From the NCBI RefSeq assembly GCF_000474275.2, contig NZ_ATAE01000050.1:1-64000 (forward strand): 64,000 nt of DNA, written 5' to 3'. Origin of the DNA: Alkalihalophilus marmarensis DSM 21297 (GTDB lineage: Bacteria > Bacillota > Bacilli > Bacillales > Bacillaceae_D). The notes under the pieces are model-generated. The model saw nothing but the letters and a program-made list of their open reading frames with translations. It ran no database searches and was not told where the DNA came from. Position numbers and translations under genes: made by a program. Shown here piece by piece: positions 26,417 to 35,496 of the stretch. Positions within the stretch are counted from its first letter, which is position 1, and the number at the start of each line of letters is the position of its first letter.

Positions 26417-27220
26417 TTATGAAAACTGGGAAAAGTGGTAGGCTGGCCATGGACCCGATGCGACAAACTGCCATCCCTTTTCTCCCATTTTCTTTTCATA
26501 GTCTTGAATTTGTTCTAAGAACGTTTCTACCTTTTCTTTAGGAATGAGATATACTCCATTCCACGTCATGTTCTCTTTCTTTCCGGTTACATCCTTGTTC
26601 CAGTTTCTTTTCACTGTACCTTGCAAAACATAACCGAGCAGATGATTATGGACCTCTTCACCGACACGTTCTTTCTCAGCTTCTGCTTCCTCTGCGATGA
26701 CTTTATCTAGTTTTTTATTCTCAAAAAACTGCTTGCCTCTCGGTAACTCTTTAATCTCTTCTTTTCTAGCTTCCACTGCAGGGTTATTCTTTGCTACTTC
26801 TTCATGAAGCAGCTGATCGTCGCAATAGACCTTAACATTCCACTCTTCGTTGCCTTTAAGAGAGCTGAACGTTTCAGCAAGTTTTATCTCTTGATCTTCA
26901 ATAGTTTTTATTAGACTCTCTTCTGATTTATACAACGTACAAAATTTAAGTGGAATTGTCGTATAGCTTTTAGCTAACTGCATCACGGTTTCATGGTGAT
27001 GGAAGGCTTTTTCCTGAAGCCACTCCATATCTTGATCAACACGTTCTTTGATCTTCTCTTCTGAATACTCACTACCATCTAATTTGCACACCACAGCACT
27101 ATGCTGCCCTATTTGGATGGGATAAAGCTCACCCTCTTGATCAAACCCTTTCATTGGTGGAAGCGGCTCGCTGCTTAATTCAGATGTTGGAATGAGTCCA
27201 TATAAATAAATTAATTGTTC
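26417..27220 (-). CDS. gvpL: Gas vesicle protein GvpL (GvpF/L family)
   Basis: 267-residue GvpF/L family protein beginning MEQLIYLYGLIPTSEL, with HHHETVMQLAKSYTTIPLKF and the closing GPWPAYHFSQFS shared with GvpF. In related clusters GvpF/L proteins interact with GvpA and other accessory proteins during shell assembly. Start ATG 27220 lies 8 nt after the gvpG stop, with an AGGAG site inside gvpG; the longer in-frame extension overlaps gvpG and is rejected. Confidence 0.92.
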   Translation of the reverse strand, partial: EQLIYLYGLIPTSELSSEPLPPMKGFDQEGELYPIQIGQHSAVVCKLDGSEYSEEKIKERVDQDMEWLQEKAFHHHETVMQLAKSYTTIPLKFCTLYKSEESLIKTIEDQEIKLAETFSSLKGNEEWNVKVYCDDQLLHEEVAKNNPAVEARKEEIKELPRGKQFFENKKLDKVIAEEAEAEKERVGEEVHNHLLGYVLQGTVKRNWNKDVTGKKENMTWNGVYLIPKEKVETFLEQIQDYEKKMGEKGWQFVASGPWPAYHFSQFS

Positions 27221-27228
27221 CATCTTTC

Positions 27229-27492
27229 CTACTCCTTCTCTCTTCGCTGAGCCATCTGCTCCCACTGTTCAATCTCAAGCTGTTTCGCCACTTCATATCG
27301 AGTAAGCAGCTCTTCTTCCTTTGCTTTATAAGCTTCCTCAGGAATTTCGCCAAGTTCATACATCATTTGGAGCTGGATCAGTTTTTGTTGAATCGTCGGC
27401 AGATCATAAAGCTCTTTATCTGTTTCTTCTTTCACTTTCTCACCGATTTTTATAACTAGGTTAATAGGGGCCGTTACTAGCTTATGAATCAT
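27229..27492 (-). CDS. gvpG: Gas vesicle protein GvpG
   Basis: 87-residue helical protein of the GvpG family (MIHKLVTAPINLVIKIGEKV, LIQLQMMYELGEIPEEAYKA). Its ATG overlaps the gvpF TGA by one base (TGATG), so the two are translationally coupled. Accessory assembly role by family. Confidence 0.9.
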   Translation of the reverse strand: MIHKLVTAPINLVIKIGEKVKEETDKELYDLPTIQQKLIQLQMMYELGEIPEEAYKAKEEELLTRYEVAKQLEIEQWEQMAQRREKE

Positions 27493-28259
27493 CAGCTTTC
27501 TTCTACTTTCAACCTGATATTCACAAAATTATAGGCTGGCCATGGACCTGTATAATTAAAGTCCACTTTGTCATTCCACTTTTCATGAGCCTCATTAACC
27601 TTTTGATCAAATTCTTCTTCTTTATCCCGATCGACGAGAAAAGAGGCGTTTAACAGCATCGTTTCTCCTATCGGATCATTGGCTTTTGCAGCCACTCCCG
27701 CCTTTTCTAACGGCTCATAGACCTTTTCCTTCACTTCGTTTTGCAAGGTCTTCATAAATTGTTGAGCGGCGTCTCCAATTTTAATCCGCTCATAATAACT
27801 TGCTGCTTCAGATTTCCCTTTAACAGAATGCGCCATCTTCTCTAAATTTGTATTTTCCTTCACTTTAGCTTCTAGCCATTCTTTTTTAGCAATCACCTTT
27901 AGTCCGACTTCAATTTTTCCTTTTATTTCTGGAAACAGCTTTGTAAATTGGGGATATAAATTCTCAAGTAATACTCCCACGTCTTCTGATGACTGAAATA
28001 CATTACCAAAACTAACAGGAATAACTGTGTCTTTTTTGTCCATTACGACCGAAACAACATGTTGATGCATCATCAGATTCTCTTTGTTTGGGTGATAGAT
28101 CTTCATTGGAACATCTGCTGCTACCATCGCGGCATTTTTATAACGCACCGTAAAAAGCTTTCGCTTCTCGCCTTCAATTTCTACTTCTCCAAAATCATCA
28201 TCTACATCCGTCTCTATCCCGCAAAATATATACGTACCCATTTTTGTCTCTTGATTCAT
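27492..28259 (-). CDS. gvpF: Gas vesicle protein GvpF
   Basis: 255-residue GvpF/L family member (GTYIFCGIETDVDDDFGEVE, MMHQHVVSVVMDKKDTVIPV, GPWPAYNFVNIRLK). GvpF is known to bind the shell protein GvpA and to sit at the gas-facing side in some species. It is paralogous to the downstream GvpL. Start ATG 28259 has AAAGGGG about 9 nt upstream. Confidence 0.92.
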   Translation of the reverse strand: MNQETKMGTYIFCGIETDVDDDFGEVEIEGEKRKLFTVRYKNAAMVAADVPMKIYHPNKENLMMHQHVVSVVMDKKDTVIPVSFGNVFQSSEDVGVLLENLYPQFTKLFPEIKGKIEVGLKVIAKKEWLEAKVKENTNLEKMAHSVKGKSEAASYYERIKIGDAAQQFMKTLQNEVKEKVYEPLEKAGVAAKANDPIGETMLLNASFLVDRDKEEEFDQKVNEAHEKWNDKVDFNYTGPWPAYNFVNIRLKVEES

Positions 28260-28301
28260 CCTTAAAAACCCCTTTATTTATGCTATTTCTATCTCCTGAC
28301 C

Positions 28302-29219
28302 TTAATTAGAGATATTCATTTGTTTTAGTGCTTTCACTATTAGTTCTTCTGCTGCTTTGATTGGTTGCTCTGTTTCTATACAGCGGCTTAGTTGATGACT
28401 TAGGATGTCTAAGCATAACTGCTTGAACTCCTCATTTTCTCCATCAATGGCTATGCCCTCTTCTACCACCAGTTTCGCAATCATGAGTGAAGCTCTTAAA
28501 CTTGGTCCGTTCTCACCTGAACACTCATCTCTTAACCTCGAGACAAGAGTCGTAATCTTCTTGGCCTGACTCTCTTCAAGTCCATATTTACCCGCTGCAA
28601 TATTCGCTTCATAGTCTTGATCTTTATAATCCACAACAATCGATATTAAACGATCTAATAAAGCATCCTGGGTTTTAAACACTCCGGCATATTCTTCTGG
28701 ATTACTTGTGAAAATGACTCTAAAATCAGGATGAACAGGAACAAACGGCTCGGTTTTCTTTGAACCGTACAGGGGCAAGATCTTCTCTTCAAGAATGGAT
28801 AAAAATAGATTATTAGTTGTAGGCTTAGATCTTGTGAATTCATCGTAAACAAGCGTATAGCCATGTTTAACCGCTTCAAGCAGCCGTCCATCTCTCCATG
28901 TTTCTTGGACATTTTCGTCCTTTTTGTAAACAGAGCGTATATAGTTATCAACGATTTTCTTACTTGTATAGCCTGTAAAACCACCAATTAAATCTTTATT
29001 ATCTAACTCATGATTCCCATGAATCAGCATAACCGGACGTCTCCTCCTCTTAGCAAGGGCGAGTGCCAGAGATGTCTTCCCGGCCCCTGTTGGACCTGTG
29101 TAATGAATAGGGTAGCCTGCTTTTAAATAACGCAAGGAGCGAGTTAGCAGCTGTTTTGTGTCCTCATCTTGGATTAGAGCTTCAGTTTTTGTTTTAACTT
29201 TATCTTTTAATACAGTCAC
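28302..29219 (-). CDS. gvpN: Gas vesicle ATPase GvpN
   Basis: 305-residue MoxR-type AAA+ ATPase: Walker A GPTGAGKTSLAL near 42-53, Walker B VYDEFTRSKP near 120, sensor region VIFTSNPEEYAGV near 168. GvpN is the family needed for enlarging gas vesicles. GTG start at 29219 with GGAGGG upstream. Confidence 0.95.
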   Translation of the reverse strand: MTVLKDKVKTKTEALIQDEDTKQLLTRSLRYLKAGYPIHYTGPTGAGKTSLALALAKRRRRPVMLIHGNHELDNKDLIGGFTGYTSKKIVDNYIRSVYKKDENVQETWRDGRLLEAVKHGYTLVYDEFTRSKPTTNNLFLSILEEKILPLYGSKKTEPFVPVHPDFRVIFTSNPEEYAGVFKTQDALLDRLISIVVDYKDQDYEANIAAGKYGLEESQAKKITTLVSRLRDECSGENGPSLRASLMIAKLVVEEGIAIDGENEEFKQLCLDILSHQLSRCIETEQPIKAAEELIVKALKQMNISN

Positions 29220-29249
29220 TAGGCATCCCTCCTACTCATTACTATTCTT

Positions 29250-29510
29250 TCATTGATCTATGGCACTTCTGTAACGCACCTCACGTCTTCTAAAAGAAGT
29301 CACTTCCTTATCCTCATTTAGAGCTACATCGTATACACCGATCATTTCGTCTTTTGCATACTTTTTCATATATTCCTTTTCTTCAATGACTTCAACAATT
29401 AAGTGCCAGCCGCCATTCTCCGCTTCTTCTACTGCCGTTATTTTATGAAGAGGCGCAACGTGTTCATTGAAGAAGTCAGCAACATTATTCATAATTTCTT
29501 TTATTCCCAT
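29250..29510 (-). CDS. gvpR: Gas vesicle protein GvpR (GvpO family)
   Basis: 86-residue protein of the GvpO family (FFNEHVAPLHKITAVEEAEN, WHLIVEVIEEKEYM, DEMIGVYDVALNEDKEV), called GvpR in the Priestia cluster. Start ATG 29510 has GGAGG five bases upstream; the 8-residue longer frame is rejected. Lies directly before gvpN. Confidence 0.85.
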   Translation of the reverse strand: MGIKEIMNNVADFFNEHVAPLHKITAVEEAENGGWHLIVEVIEEKEYMKKYAKDEMIGVYDVALNEDKEVTSFRRREVRYRSAIDQ

Positions 29511-29568
29511 AGTGCCCTCCTGCTTATCAGGCAATGTGCAGCCGACTTAAGCCGGCCGACCACGCCAT

Positions 29569-29829
29569 TTAAATACTAAATGCAGCATTTCGTTCATTTG
29601 GCTGCTCCGGCAGCCCTTCCTCTTCTACCTCATCACGCAGGAGACCTACTGCTTCTGCATAACGTAACCAAGTATCCACACTTGCGATAACGACACGTGC
29701 CTCAACTGTTAAGATCTCAATTCCTACCACCGAAACTCTCACAAAAGCATCAATAACAATCCCCTTATCTAGAATCCGGTCAATCACCTCTGCTAAACTT
29801 GAACTATCGGTACTTTTTTGAACAGCCAT
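29569..29829 (-). CDS. gvpB: Major gas vesicle shell protein GvpB (GvpA paralogue)
   Basis: 86-residue shell protein almost identical to the GvpA at 30865-31125 over residues 4-75; differences are at positions 2-3, at 34 (V for L) and in the tail after LPE. Core [20 protein letters not shown] and [20 protein letters not shown] is the gas vesicle shell signature, self-assembling into the ribbed wall. Two such genes in one operon is normal for this cluster type. Confidence 0.95.
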   Translation of the reverse strand: MAVQKSTDSSSLAEVIDRILDKGIVIDAFVRVSVVGIEILTVEARVVIASVDTWLRYAEAVGLLRDEVEEEGLPEQPNERNAAFSI

Positions 29830-29849
29830 TCTTTATACCCCTTTCTAAA

Positions 29850-30296
29850 TTAAGAACCCATTGTCTTAATATCATTTGAAGATTTGATATCCTTTGAGCT
29901 CTTCACATCTTTATAACTTTTGATGCTTGAGACTCCTTTAATCTGGCTGACACCTTTTATTTTTTTGTCATCTTTATCATTCTGATTTGATTTGATTTTT
30001 TCCTGAAAGTCTTCCCCGGCTTCTACTACATTGCCTATCTTATCTTTCACTTTCAGTAAGGCATCTTGTGCTTTCGCTTTACCTTCTTCTGCCTTATCAT
30101 GCAGCTTCTCTGCGCCCTCGTCTTTCGCATCTTCAAGCTTATCAGTCGCATCATCAGCCTTATCTTGGACATTTTCAACAAACTTTTCTTTTGCTTTATC
30201 TTTGACCGTATCTTTTATTTCTTCTTTGATTGGTTCTGGAGTATATTCGATAAATTTTTTAGCCGCTTTGCCGGCAGCTTTTTTAAATGTACCCAT
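29850..30296 (-). CDS. gvpQ: Gas vesicle protein GvpQ
   Basis: 148-residue, very hydrophilic, Lys/Asp/Glu-rich helical protein (DDATDKLEDAKDEGAEKLHD). The C-terminal part has short near-repeats of the type KGVSQIKGVSSIKSYKDVKS. It starts MGTFKKAAGKAAKKFIEYTP, as does GvpQ. LEA-like composition suggests a disordered or amphipathic accessory protein. The name rests mainly on position between gvpP and gvpB. Confidence 0.8.
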   Translation of the reverse strand: MGTFKKAAGKAAKKFIEYTPEPIKEEIKDTVKDKAKEKFVENVQDKADDATDKLEDAKDEGAEKLHDKAEEGKAKAQDALLKVKDKIGNVVEAGEDFQEKIKSNQNDKDDKKIKGVSQIKGVSSIKSYKDVKSSKDIKSSNDIKTMGS

Positions 30297-30346
30297 CGAA
30301 TGCCTCCTTCTCTATTCCGAATCGATAATGCTAAAATCAATCAACG

Positions 30347-30811
30347 CTATTTCTTAGACTCTACTAGGTTGTTCAGCATCTCTTCGATTCTTTCTAAACG
30401 ATCATTTAATTGCTTGTTGTCCTCTTTTATTTCCTCGTATTCAGAAGAAGACTGCTCTTGTGAAGATTCTTCTTCCTTGCTCTCATCTTGTTGCTCGCCT
30501 TCTTGATCCTCTTGTTGTTCGTTTCTTTTCTTTGGTAGAAACCCTCCGCCGTTCATATAACCGGTGGCCGTTTGTCTAAAGCTGTTAACTGCTTGCTCCA
30601 TTAAGATTTCTTGAGCTGTTCTTTTTATTTCTTTTCCTGCCGACCTCATTACTTCAGACTCACTTAAACTTTTCATTACTTTCTTGCTTGTACCTGGACT
30701 TGATAATAAACCGATTCCTGCTCCGACTACCCCGCCGATCAATGCTAAGTTCATAGAATTCGTTTGGTTGTTTTTCTCTGTGCTTTGTTTGCTCTCTTCT
30801 TTTGTTGTCAT
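30347..30811 (-). CDS. gvpP: Gas vesicle protein GvpP
   Basis: 154-residue protein with a Gly-rich hydrophobic segment near residues 20-40 (NLALIGGVVGAGIGLLSSPG, YtxH-like), a helical middle, an acidic Glu/Gln/Ser stretch, and a C-terminal coiled coil (NDRLERIEEMLNNL). That coiled coil resembles the LGRLEEMLTKL block of GvpT, so the two are probably related. Named from its place after gvpA. Function within the cluster is not established. Confidence 0.8.
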   Translation of the reverse strand: MTTKEESKQSTEKNNQTNSMNLALIGGVVGAGIGLLSSPGTSKKVMKSLSESEVMRSAGKEIKRTAQEILMEQAVNSFRQTATGYMNGGGFLPKKRNEQQEDQEGEQQDESKEEESSQEQSSSEYEEIKEDNKQLNDRLERIEEMLNNLVESKK

Positions 30812-30864
30812 ATCCTTTCAACCTCTTTTCTTATAAATGTAATAAATTATATCTTTATATACCT

Positions 30865-31125
30865 TTAGAAACTAAATTGCGGCTGTGTATTCTGACCTCT
30901 CTCGGGCAGGCCTTCTTCCTCCACTTCATCACGCAAAAGCCCTACTGCTTCTGCATAACGCAGCCAAGTGTCCACACTAGCTATCACAACCCTCGCTTCA
31001 ACAGTTAAAATTTCAATTCCAACTAATGAGACTCTGACAAAGGCATCAATAACAATTCCTTTATCTAAGATTCTGTCAATCACTTCTGCCAGACTTGAAC
31101 TATCCGTACTTTTTTGAATACTCAT
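30865..31125 (-). CDS. gvpA: Major gas vesicle shell protein GvpA
   Basis: 86-residue shell protein and first gene of the 15-gene gas vesicle operon. Signature core [20 protein letters not shown] then [20 protein letters not shown]. It self-assembles into the gas-permeable, water-excluding wall that gives buoyancy. ATG follows AAAGGAG. The operon has all genes known from Priestia megaterium in the same order plus an additional gvpU. Confidence 0.96.
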   Translation of the reverse strand: MSIQKSTDSSSLAEVIDRILDKGIVIDAFVRVSLVGIEILTVEARVVIASVDTWLRYAEAVGLLRDEVEEEGLPERGQNTQPQFSF

Positions 31126-31501
31126 CTAGCTCACTCCTTTATGGATTGTTTCTTGCGCTTAATCATAGGCTTGATCATTACCAAACGAAGAACAACCAAA
31201 TTCTGTCGGCTACGAGTCTATTCCTTAGAAAATAATGATTAAAACGAGTCTTTAGTATCGTTTAAATTAATTACCAGTATTTTCATTACAAACAGGGTTA
31301 GTTTTACAACTTAAGCCATCAGGAAATCATACAGGTACTGGTTTTAGCGACATTTTATTAACATTTCATTTCTTGTTTTGAAATATTTTGAAGCAATGTT
31401 GCCAGTCTAACAAACGGTTCTTAAGTCACAAGGATGACATAGAAAATAGTTATGTAAATTCTTACATATAGATAGTTTTTACCTTGCCTTGTGATAAACA
31501 C
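31126..31501 (-). promoter_or_regulatory. Upstream region of the gas vesicle operon
   Basis: About 375 bp between the rlmN terminator and gvpA with no gene. It must hold the operon promoter, but I find no confident -35/-10 pair, no sigma-B match and no sigma-54 GG-N10-GC element. It is AT-rich, particularly at 31,340-31,390. Confidence 0.45.
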
Positions 31502-31530
31502 AAAAAAACGAACCTGTTTAAACAGGTTCG
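31502..31530 (-). terminator. Terminator of the rlmN-like gene
   Basis: Perfect palindrome with arms CGAACCTGTTT/AAACAGGTTCG followed by seven T on the minus strand. Confidence 0.88.
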
Positions 31531-31563
31531 CTTTAGATTTAAGCATGTTGAGTAAGCACATAA

Positions 31564-32646
31564 TTATGCTTTAACTTTTGATTTTGATTTGTCTTTTTTA
31601 ATTTGTTTACTTCTTAGCTGACCACATGCTGCATCAATATCTGTTCCGTGCTCAAGACGAACACCACAGTTAATGCCATTTTTCTTTAGTTCATCATAGA
31701 AGCCTAAAATATCTTCTTTAATGCTTCGTTGATACTGACCATGCTCATCAACTGGGTTGTACGGAATTAAATTGACATACGTTAAGTGACGTTTATCTTT
31801 GAACATATCTGCAAGCTCTTTTGCATGCTCTCGTTGATCATTAACGCCTTTTAACAAGATATACTCAATCGTAATTTTACGATTTGTTTTCTCAAGATAA
31901 TAATCAATAGCTTTCATCAGCTTTTCAATCGGAATCGCCTTGTTGATCTTCATAATCTTCGTTCTTAGCTCGTTATTAGGAGCATGAAGTGAGATCGCTA
32001 AGTTTACTTGCAGCTTAAGGTCTGCAAACTCATAGATCTTATCTGCCAATCCGCTTGTAGATACCGTAATATGACGAGCTCCGATAGCAAGTCCTTTATG
32101 GTCTTTCACTACTTCAAGGAAATCAACCATATTGTCAAAGTTATCAAATGGCTCACCAATCCCCATCACAACAATGTGACTGACTCTCTCGTCTTCTCCA
32201 ACACTATCTAAGTGATGCTGAACATTCATAATCTGTTCAACGATCTCACCGCTTGATAGATCACGGCTTTTCTTTAACAGGCCGCTCGCACAGAAGCTGC
32301 AGCCGATATTACAGCCTACTTGAGTCGTGACACAAACAGACAAACCGTATTTATGCTTCATTAAGACTGTTTCAATTAAGTTGCCGTCATACAGTTTGAA
32401 GAGGAATTTAATGGTACCGTCACTAGATTCCTGCTTCACATGCTCAGTTAGAGTAGAGATTACAAAATTCTCTCTTAAAAGCTCTAGACAGTCTTTATTT
32501 ACATTATTCATCTCATCAAAGCTTTTCACACGTTTTCTATATAACCAGTCCCAAACTTGAGTCGCACGGAATTTCTTATGTCCGCGCTCCATCAGCCATT
32601 CAGTCAACTGATCCATCGTTAAACCGTAAATGGATTCTTTATGCAT
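31564..32646 (-). CDS. RlmN-family radical SAM 23S rRNA/tRNA adenine C2-methyltransferase
   Basis: 360-residue radical SAM enzyme. Cluster motif CNIGCSFC is near 118-125, RlmN-type [12 protein letters not shown] near 175, and the C-terminal [12 protein letters not shown] carries the second conserved Cys. Family reaction is C2 methylation of A2503. It diverges from the standard Bacillus YloN-type RlmN (for example [11 protein letters not shown] after the cluster and [18 protein letters not shown]), so it may be a second paralogue. Cfr-type C8 methylation is less likely given the RlmN-like sequence, but not excluded. Confidence 0.82.
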   Translation of the reverse strand: MHKESIYGLTMDQLTEWLMERGHKKFRATQVWDWLYRKRVKSFDEMNNVNKDCLELLRENFVISTLTEHVKQESSDGTIKFLFKLYDGNLIETVLMKHKYGLSVCVTTQVGCNIGCSFCASGLLKKSRDLSSGEIVEQIMNVQHHLDSVGEDERVSHIVVMGIGEPFDNFDNMVDFLEVVKDHKGLAIGARHITVSTSGLADKIYEFADLKLQVNLAISLHAPNNELRTKIMKINKAIPIEKLMKAIDYYLEKTNRKITIEYILLKGVNDQREHAKELADMFKDKRHLTYVNLIPYNPVDEHGQYQRSIKEDILGFYDELKKNGINCGVRLEHGTDIDAACGQLRSKQIKKDKSKSKVKA

Positions 32647-32851
32647 GTAAAACCCTCATTTCAATTTATATATTTCCCAAAGTCTAAGTGACATCTATTA
32701 TAAGCCAGTGTATACACAACGTTGCATCTCTTCATTGTCCCATATCTAGAGAACACCCTCAACCATCGTGCCCTGAAAAGACACACTATAACCCATTATA
32801 AGGATTGCCAAAGTTCTTGACAATCCTTAATGCTGTGTCTCTATATGGAAA

Positions 32852-34384
32852 TTACATACGTTCCCCGTTATGTCTAGGGAGAGTAAGGGTGACGACAACC
32901 CCGCATTCTTCCCGATTTTTAATAGAAAGAGAACCTTCATGTTCTTTCATAATTGAGGATGAGATCATCAACCCAAGCCCAGTGCCTGTTTCCTTTGTTG
33001 TATAGAAAGGAGAACCAATTTCACATAGCATCTCACTCGGGATCGGAGGACCGTCATTTTCAATATGAATATACACCTGATCTTTAATAGTGGATAATGT
33101 AATCTCAATGCATCCTTTATATTCTATCGCTTCAATCGCATTTTTAAACACATTGATCAGCACTTGCTTTAATCGATTATAATCTCCGTAGATCAGAGGG
33201 GTATGATTATTATTCCAGTTCACATTAATCTTGTGAGTCATACAAATTGATTCAAATAACAAGATCACTTCTTCGATCAATTCTTTAATAGAAATAGGTG
33301 CAAGCTCTGCTGCACGAGGTTTTGCAAGAATTAATAACTCCTCGACAATTCCATCCATCCGCTTCAATTCAGCCTGCATCATCTCTTTATGATGAGAGTT
33401 TTCCATTAACTGTGTAAAGCCTGACAACACGGTAATTGGATTGCGGATCTCATGAGCAATGCCAGCTGCTAGTTCTCCGACTACCTTCAGCTTCTCAGAT
33501 TGTCTTAACTGAGCTTCTGTACGCTTACGTTCAGAAATGTCCCAGATCATCATTAAATAAGCGACAACCTTTCCGTTTGTATCTTTAATATAGGAAATGG
33601 CAATGGCTACTGATAATGGCTTGCCTTCCCTAGATTTATGTATCATCTCAAGCTCAGAGGTTGCTTCCCATTGCGGCGGAATAAATTCATTAATATGATG
33701 ACCAACCAGCTCCTCATACTCCCACCCGTATAAAGAACTAAATGACTCGTTTACGTTTATAATCTTTCCATTTGAATCATAAACCACAATAGCCTCACTC
33801 GTTTGTGTAAAGAAAGCATCCAAATAATTCTCAGTGGACGCAAGCTTCTCCTTCGCCTGCTTCTCTCCTAACCTAGCCTTCACCCATAAGCTTTTTGTAA
33901 ATTTAATATGAAATAAAAAGAACATCATCATAATGATCGACAAGGCGATAATATAAGCAATATCAACAGGCTCAACGGTAGTAAAGATCTCTTCAAACGA
34001 GGTATAAAAAAAGTATGTTAACGAAAAAATCGCCAGTACACCTGAGAAGATCGTTACCCCGTAATGCTGGTATAGGGATGTAATAATAATTCCAAGCAAG
34101 ATATAAATATAGTTTACTAAATACGGAAACTCTACATTCAGTACAAATAAGTAGAAGAACATCGTAAAGGAGATAATATACATCATCCAGTATTCATTTT
34201 TAAGCAGCTTTCTTACAAACATCAGTCCAATTAATAAAGAAAAACCGACTGGAGGCCACTTAGATGAATACACCGGATCAAATATGAAAACAGCCATCGT
34301 CAATGCATATGAGAGCCATAATACTATGATCATTAATCGATTTCGTTTCTTTATAAAGGACTTAATATCCGCCTCTACTCCCAT
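32852..34384 (-). CDS. Membrane PAS sensor histidine kinase (sporulation-kinase-like)
   Basis: 510-residue kinase: about six N-terminal transmembrane helices (about 15-180), PAS domain (about 195-305, with EAIVVYDSNGKIINVNESF), HisKA with phospho-accepting His in AAGIAHEIRNPITVLSGF (about 320), and HATPase_c with ENDGPPIPSEM and GTGLGLMISSSIM. It resembles KinB/KinE-type orphan kinases that feed the Spo0A phosphorelay; no response regulator gene is adjacent. The signal is unknown. Start ATG 34384 with GTGAGG upstream. Confidence 0.85.
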   Translation of the reverse strand: MGVEADIKSFIKKRNRLMIIVLWLSYALTMAVFIFDPVYSSKWPPVGFSLLIGLMFVRKLLKNEYWMMYIISFTMFFYLFVLNVEFPYLVNYIYILLGIIITSLYQHYGVTIFSGVLAIFSLTYFFYTSFEEIFTTVEPVDIAYIIALSIIMMMFFLFHIKFTKSLWVKARLGEKQAKEKLASTENYLDAFFTQTSEAIVVYDSNGKIINVNESFSSLYGWEYEELVGHHINEFIPPQWEATSELEMIHKSREGKPLSVAIAISYIKDTNGKVVAYLMMIWDISERKRTEAQLRQSEKLKVVGELAAGIAHEIRNPITVLSGFTQLMENSHHKEMMQAELKRMDGIVEELLILAKPRAAELAPISIKELIEEVILLFESICMTHKINVNWNNNHTPLIYGDYNRLKQVLINVFKNAIEAIEYKGCIEITLSTIKDQVYIHIENDGPPIPSEMLCEIGSPFYTTKETGTGLGLMISSSIMKEHEGSLSIKNREECGVVVTLTLPRHNGERM

Positions 34385-34532
34385 ACGTTCCTCACCCACT
34401 CTGCCTAATCAGGTCTTATCTACTACTTAAAATACCATAAATTAGTACAAAATTACATACATAGTTAATAGGTAAGGAAGATAGGTATAAGGAACTTCCT
34501 GCAGTCCTTGAACTGCAGGAGTCAGCATTCTC

Positions 34533-35024
34533 TTAATAAGCTCCCTCAGAGTAAGTGAGCTCATATGAATGAGAGTAGATTTCAACCAGGTTGCCAAATG
34601 GATCCTCGCAGTAAACCATACGGTAAGGTTTTTCACCTGGATAATACTCACGAATCGGCATACGTTGTTTTCCGCCAGATGCTTTAATCTTCTCAACAAG
34701 ACCTTCAATATCAGGGTCTTGAACACAGTAATGGAAAATACCCGTTTTCCAATACTCAAAATTATTTTCAGGGTCTTCGTTTTGAGGAAACTCAAATAGT
34801 TCGACACCTATTCTATCCCCCGTAGAAAGGTGAGCAATTCGGAATTTCTCCCACCCCTTACCAAACACATCTGTACACATAATGCCAATAGCAGAATCAT
34901 CCTCTATCACTTCGGAGGGTTCCATAATAACGTACCACCCCATTACTTCACGATAAAATGCAACTGCCTCATCTATATCAGGCACTGATAAGCCAATATG
35001 AGAAAACGTTCTTGGATAAGTCAT
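34533..35024 (-). CDS. VOC-family (glyoxalase/dioxygenase-like) protein
   Basis: 163-residue vicinal oxygen chelate protein: first module starts FSHIGLSVPDIDEAVAFYRE with a potential metal His, second module has GIFHYCVQDPDIEGLV and ends DPFGNLVEIYSHSYE with the metal Glu. Substrate unknown; such proteins handle glyoxal-type, aromatic or thiol-antibiotic compounds. Divergent from an HxlR-type regulator that probably controls it. An imperfect hairpin downstream (34497-34521) lacks a T run. Confidence 0.82.
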   Translation of the reverse strand: MTYPRTFSHIGLSVPDIDEAVAFYREVMGWYVIMEPSEVIEDDSAIGIMCTDVFGKGWEKFRIAHLSTGDRIGVELFEFPQNEDPENNFEYWKTGIFHYCVQDPDIEGLVEKIKASGGKQRMPIREYYPGEKPYRMVYCEDPFGNLVEIYSHSYELTYSEGAY

Positions 35025-35065
35025 TCTTCTTCCTCCTATGTCTAAAATTCTTTATAATGTTTTAT

Positions 35066-35116
35066 GTTAATTGATGATTAACACCCTTACCAGTACGCAC
35101 TTTCAAGTAACGGTAA
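35066..35116. promoter_or_regulatory. Two inverted repeats, candidate HxlR operators
   Basis: GTTAAT-5 nt-ATTAAC (35066-35082) and TTACC-20 nt-GGTAA (35087-35116) lie in the short space between the divergent VOC and HxlR genes, where an operator is expected. Function inferred from position only. Confidence 0.4.
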
Positions 35117-35137
35117 TGTAAGAGAGGAGAGGCTTGA

Positions 35138-35440
35138 GTGAAACCAGAATTTTTTCCTGTAAACCGTGCATTGACTATCATTGGCGGCAAATGGCGTCCT
35201 CAAGTTTATTGCGCGTTAGAGAAAGGGCCGAAACGATTTTCTGAATTAGAACGTGCTATACCAGAAGTAAATCGTAAAGTCCTAACAGACCAATTAAGAG
35301 AACTAGGAAGTCTTGGTATGATTAAACGAACCGAATACAGTGGAAAAACTCTACATGTTGAGTATGAGCTAACAAAAAAAGCATATACACTGCAGCCAAC
35401 GATGAAACAACTATGCAGCTGGGGGAAAAATGCCGATTGA
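35138..35440 (+). CDS. HxlR-family transcriptional regulator
   Basis: 100-residue winged-helix protein of the HxlR group (ALTIIGGKWRPQVYCALEKG, RFSELERAIPEVNRKVLTDQ, LRELGSLGMIKRTEYS). The usual N-terminal Cys before the conserved Pro is Phe here (EFFPVNRAL); a Cys remains in QVYCAL. The GTG start has GAGAGGAGA upstream. Divergent to the VOC gene, which it most likely regulates. Confidence 0.87.
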   Translation: MKPEFFPVNRALTIIGGKWRPQVYCALEKGPKRFSELERAIPEVNRKVLTDQLRELGSLGMIKRTEYSGKTLHVEYELTKKAYTLQPTMKQLCSWGKNAD

Positions 35441-35458
35441 ATGGCTTTACAATCTACG

Positions 35459-35488
35459 AAAACCCCGCTTATTGACAGCGGGGTTTCT
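35459..35488. terminator. Bidirectional terminator
   Basis: AAACCCCGCT/AGCGGGGTTT with a 7-nt loop, between convergent genes. Confidence 0.88.
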
Positions 35489-35496
35489 TCAAATCG

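Noticed and set aside
23350-31125. CRISPR-like or phage origin for the repetitive gas vesicle region
   Set aside because: The repeats are low-complexity codons within gvp genes; gene order matches the known gas vesicle cluster.
31381-31420. Sigma-54-like element upstream of gvpA (GGCAACATTGC on the minus strand)
   Set aside because: Only 7 nt between GG and GC; the -24/-12 promoter needs 10.
34442-34807. 121-residue minus-strand ORF
   Set aside because: Out-of-frame overlap with the VOC protein, which has clear family motifs.
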